Translations under genes and position numbers: made by a program | The notes under the pieces: generated by a model | Seen by the model: the letters and a program-made list of their open reading frames with translations, nothing else | What the model was told of the DNA's origin: nothing | Database searches by the model: none | In this document: piece after piece, positions 5,269 to 5,473 of the stretch | Position numbering within the stretch: the first letter of the stretch is position 1 | Layout: every line of letters begins with the position of its first letter | Source of the DNA: Rhodospirillaceae bacterium | Lineage (GTDB): Bacteria; Pseudomonadota; Alphaproteobacteria; Micavibrionales; Micavibrionaceae | Assembly (NCBI GenBank): GCA_003452275.1 | Contig: DMIT01000178.1 | Span: forward strand, 1 to 5,473 | Direction of reading: 5' to 3' | DNA length: 5,473 nt

Positions 5269-5281
5269 GTTACAAACTTAC

Positions 5282-5287
5282 ATTATA
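5282..5287 (-). promoter_or_regulatory. candidate -10 element for the response regulator gene
   Basis: Read on the minus strand this is a perfect TATAAT. No convincing -35 lies 16-18 bases upstream (the best is TGTATT at 5305-5310). Transcription would start near 5275 and leave about a 70-base leader carrying the dyad at 5247-5268. The surrounding region is AT-rich, so chance matches are easy. Confidence 0.3.
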
Positions 5288-5305
5288 AATCTGAACAAAA
5301 TATAA

Positions 5306-5322
5306 ATACATTGCATATGTAT
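5306..5322. repeat. perfect 6-base inverted repeat in the divergent intergenic region
   Basis: ATACAT (5306-5311) and ATGTAT (5317-5322) flank TGCAT. The dyad is between the promoters proposed for the response regulator and yebC, and overlaps the position of the regulator's -35 region, so a repressor or activator site is possible. AT-rich sequence makes a chance dyad plausible too. Confidence 0.3.
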
Positions 5323-5335
5323 ATTATTGCCTTTA

Positions 5336-5365
5336 TTGGCCTCTCATGCTATCCCCAATTATAGC
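5336..5365 (+). promoter_or_regulatory. candidate promoter of yebC
   Basis: TTGGCC (5336-5341) and TATAGC (5360-5365) are 18 bases apart. A second pair, TTGCCT (5327-5332) and TATCCC (5350-5355), is 17 apart. Either would start transcription a short distance before the strong ribosome binding site AGGAG (5372-5376), which lies eight bases ahead of the yebC ATG. Confidence 0.35.
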
Positions 5366-5384
5366 TTATTCAGGAGATTTTTCG

Positions 5385-5473
5385 ATGGCTGGTCATTCTC
5401 AGTTCAAGAATATTATGCATAAAAAGGGCCGCGCAGATGCCAAGCGAGCCAAGGTATTTACAAAATTAGGGCG
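5385..5473 (+). CDS. yebC: YebC/PmpR-family protein, 5' end only
   Basis: The first 29 full codons are visible before the window ends. The product begins [16 protein letters not shown] and continues with a [13 protein letters not shown] segment, the signature N-terminus of the YebC family (typically MAGHS.w.NI.h.K...D.kR.k.Ft.l). The family was long annotated as a transcriptional regulator (PmpR in Pseudomonas). Later work links YebC-type proteins to translation through difficult stretches such as polyproline, so the exact role in this organism is open. The ATG follows AGGAG at an ideal eight-base spacing. In alphaproteobacteria yebC often lies next to the fau/ymdB region and before ruvC; here the minus-strand regulator pair is inserted between ymdB and yebC. 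The remaining roughly 220 residues lie outside the window. Confidence 0.95.
   Translation, partial: MAGHSQFKNIMHKKGRADAKRAKVFTKLG

Overview
The window looks like a chromosomal segment of an alphaproteobacterium of moderate GC content. This rests on three things: the 6S RNA - fau - ymdB order preceded by zapA, the alpha-type YebC start, and a long CheZ carrying the DLTGQ motif. The species cannot be named from the sequence. Nothing suggests a mobile element, phage, CRISPR array or tRNA/rRNA gene.

Layout, left to right. Bases 1-134 are the 3' end of an unrecognised plus-strand gene. After an intergenic region with hairpins and a good promoter comes cheZ (269-997), a chemotaxis phosphatase. A second promoter region leads into a tight plus-strand cluster. 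It holds a coiled-coil protein (1122-1562), zapA (1565-1942) and an unrecognised 139-residue protein (1946-2365). A 6S RNA gene (about 2403-2570) follows, then fau (5-formyltetrahydrofolate cyclo-ligase, 2592-3161) and a YmdB-type metallophosphoesterase (3180-3986). Two convergent minus-strand genes follow: a CheY-like response regulator with an unusual basic tail (4586-5203), which is upstream, and a protein of unknown function (4007-4573). An AT-rich divergent intergenic region (5204-5384) separates them from the start of yebC (5385 to the window edge).

How the genes fit together. The zapA block joins cell division (a ZapA FtsZ-ring factor with a possible coiled-coil partner) to growth-phase control (6S RNA sequesters RNA polymerase), one-carbon metabolism (fau) and a cyclic-nucleotide/RNA-linked phosphodiesterase (YmdB). 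The ssrS-fau linkage is also known from gammaproteobacteria. CheZ and the CheY-like regulator are two signalling genes about 4 kb apart. Whether CheZ acts on this regulator cannot be told from sequence.

Points worth a second look: a terminator-like hairpin whose T-tract runs directly into the ymdB ATG, leaving no room for a ribosome binding site; a cheZ promoter sitting inside a dyad with GANTC sites; the FliM-like CheY-binding tail of CheZ; an unknown gene wedged between zapA and 6S RNA; and the response regulator with its unknown partner.
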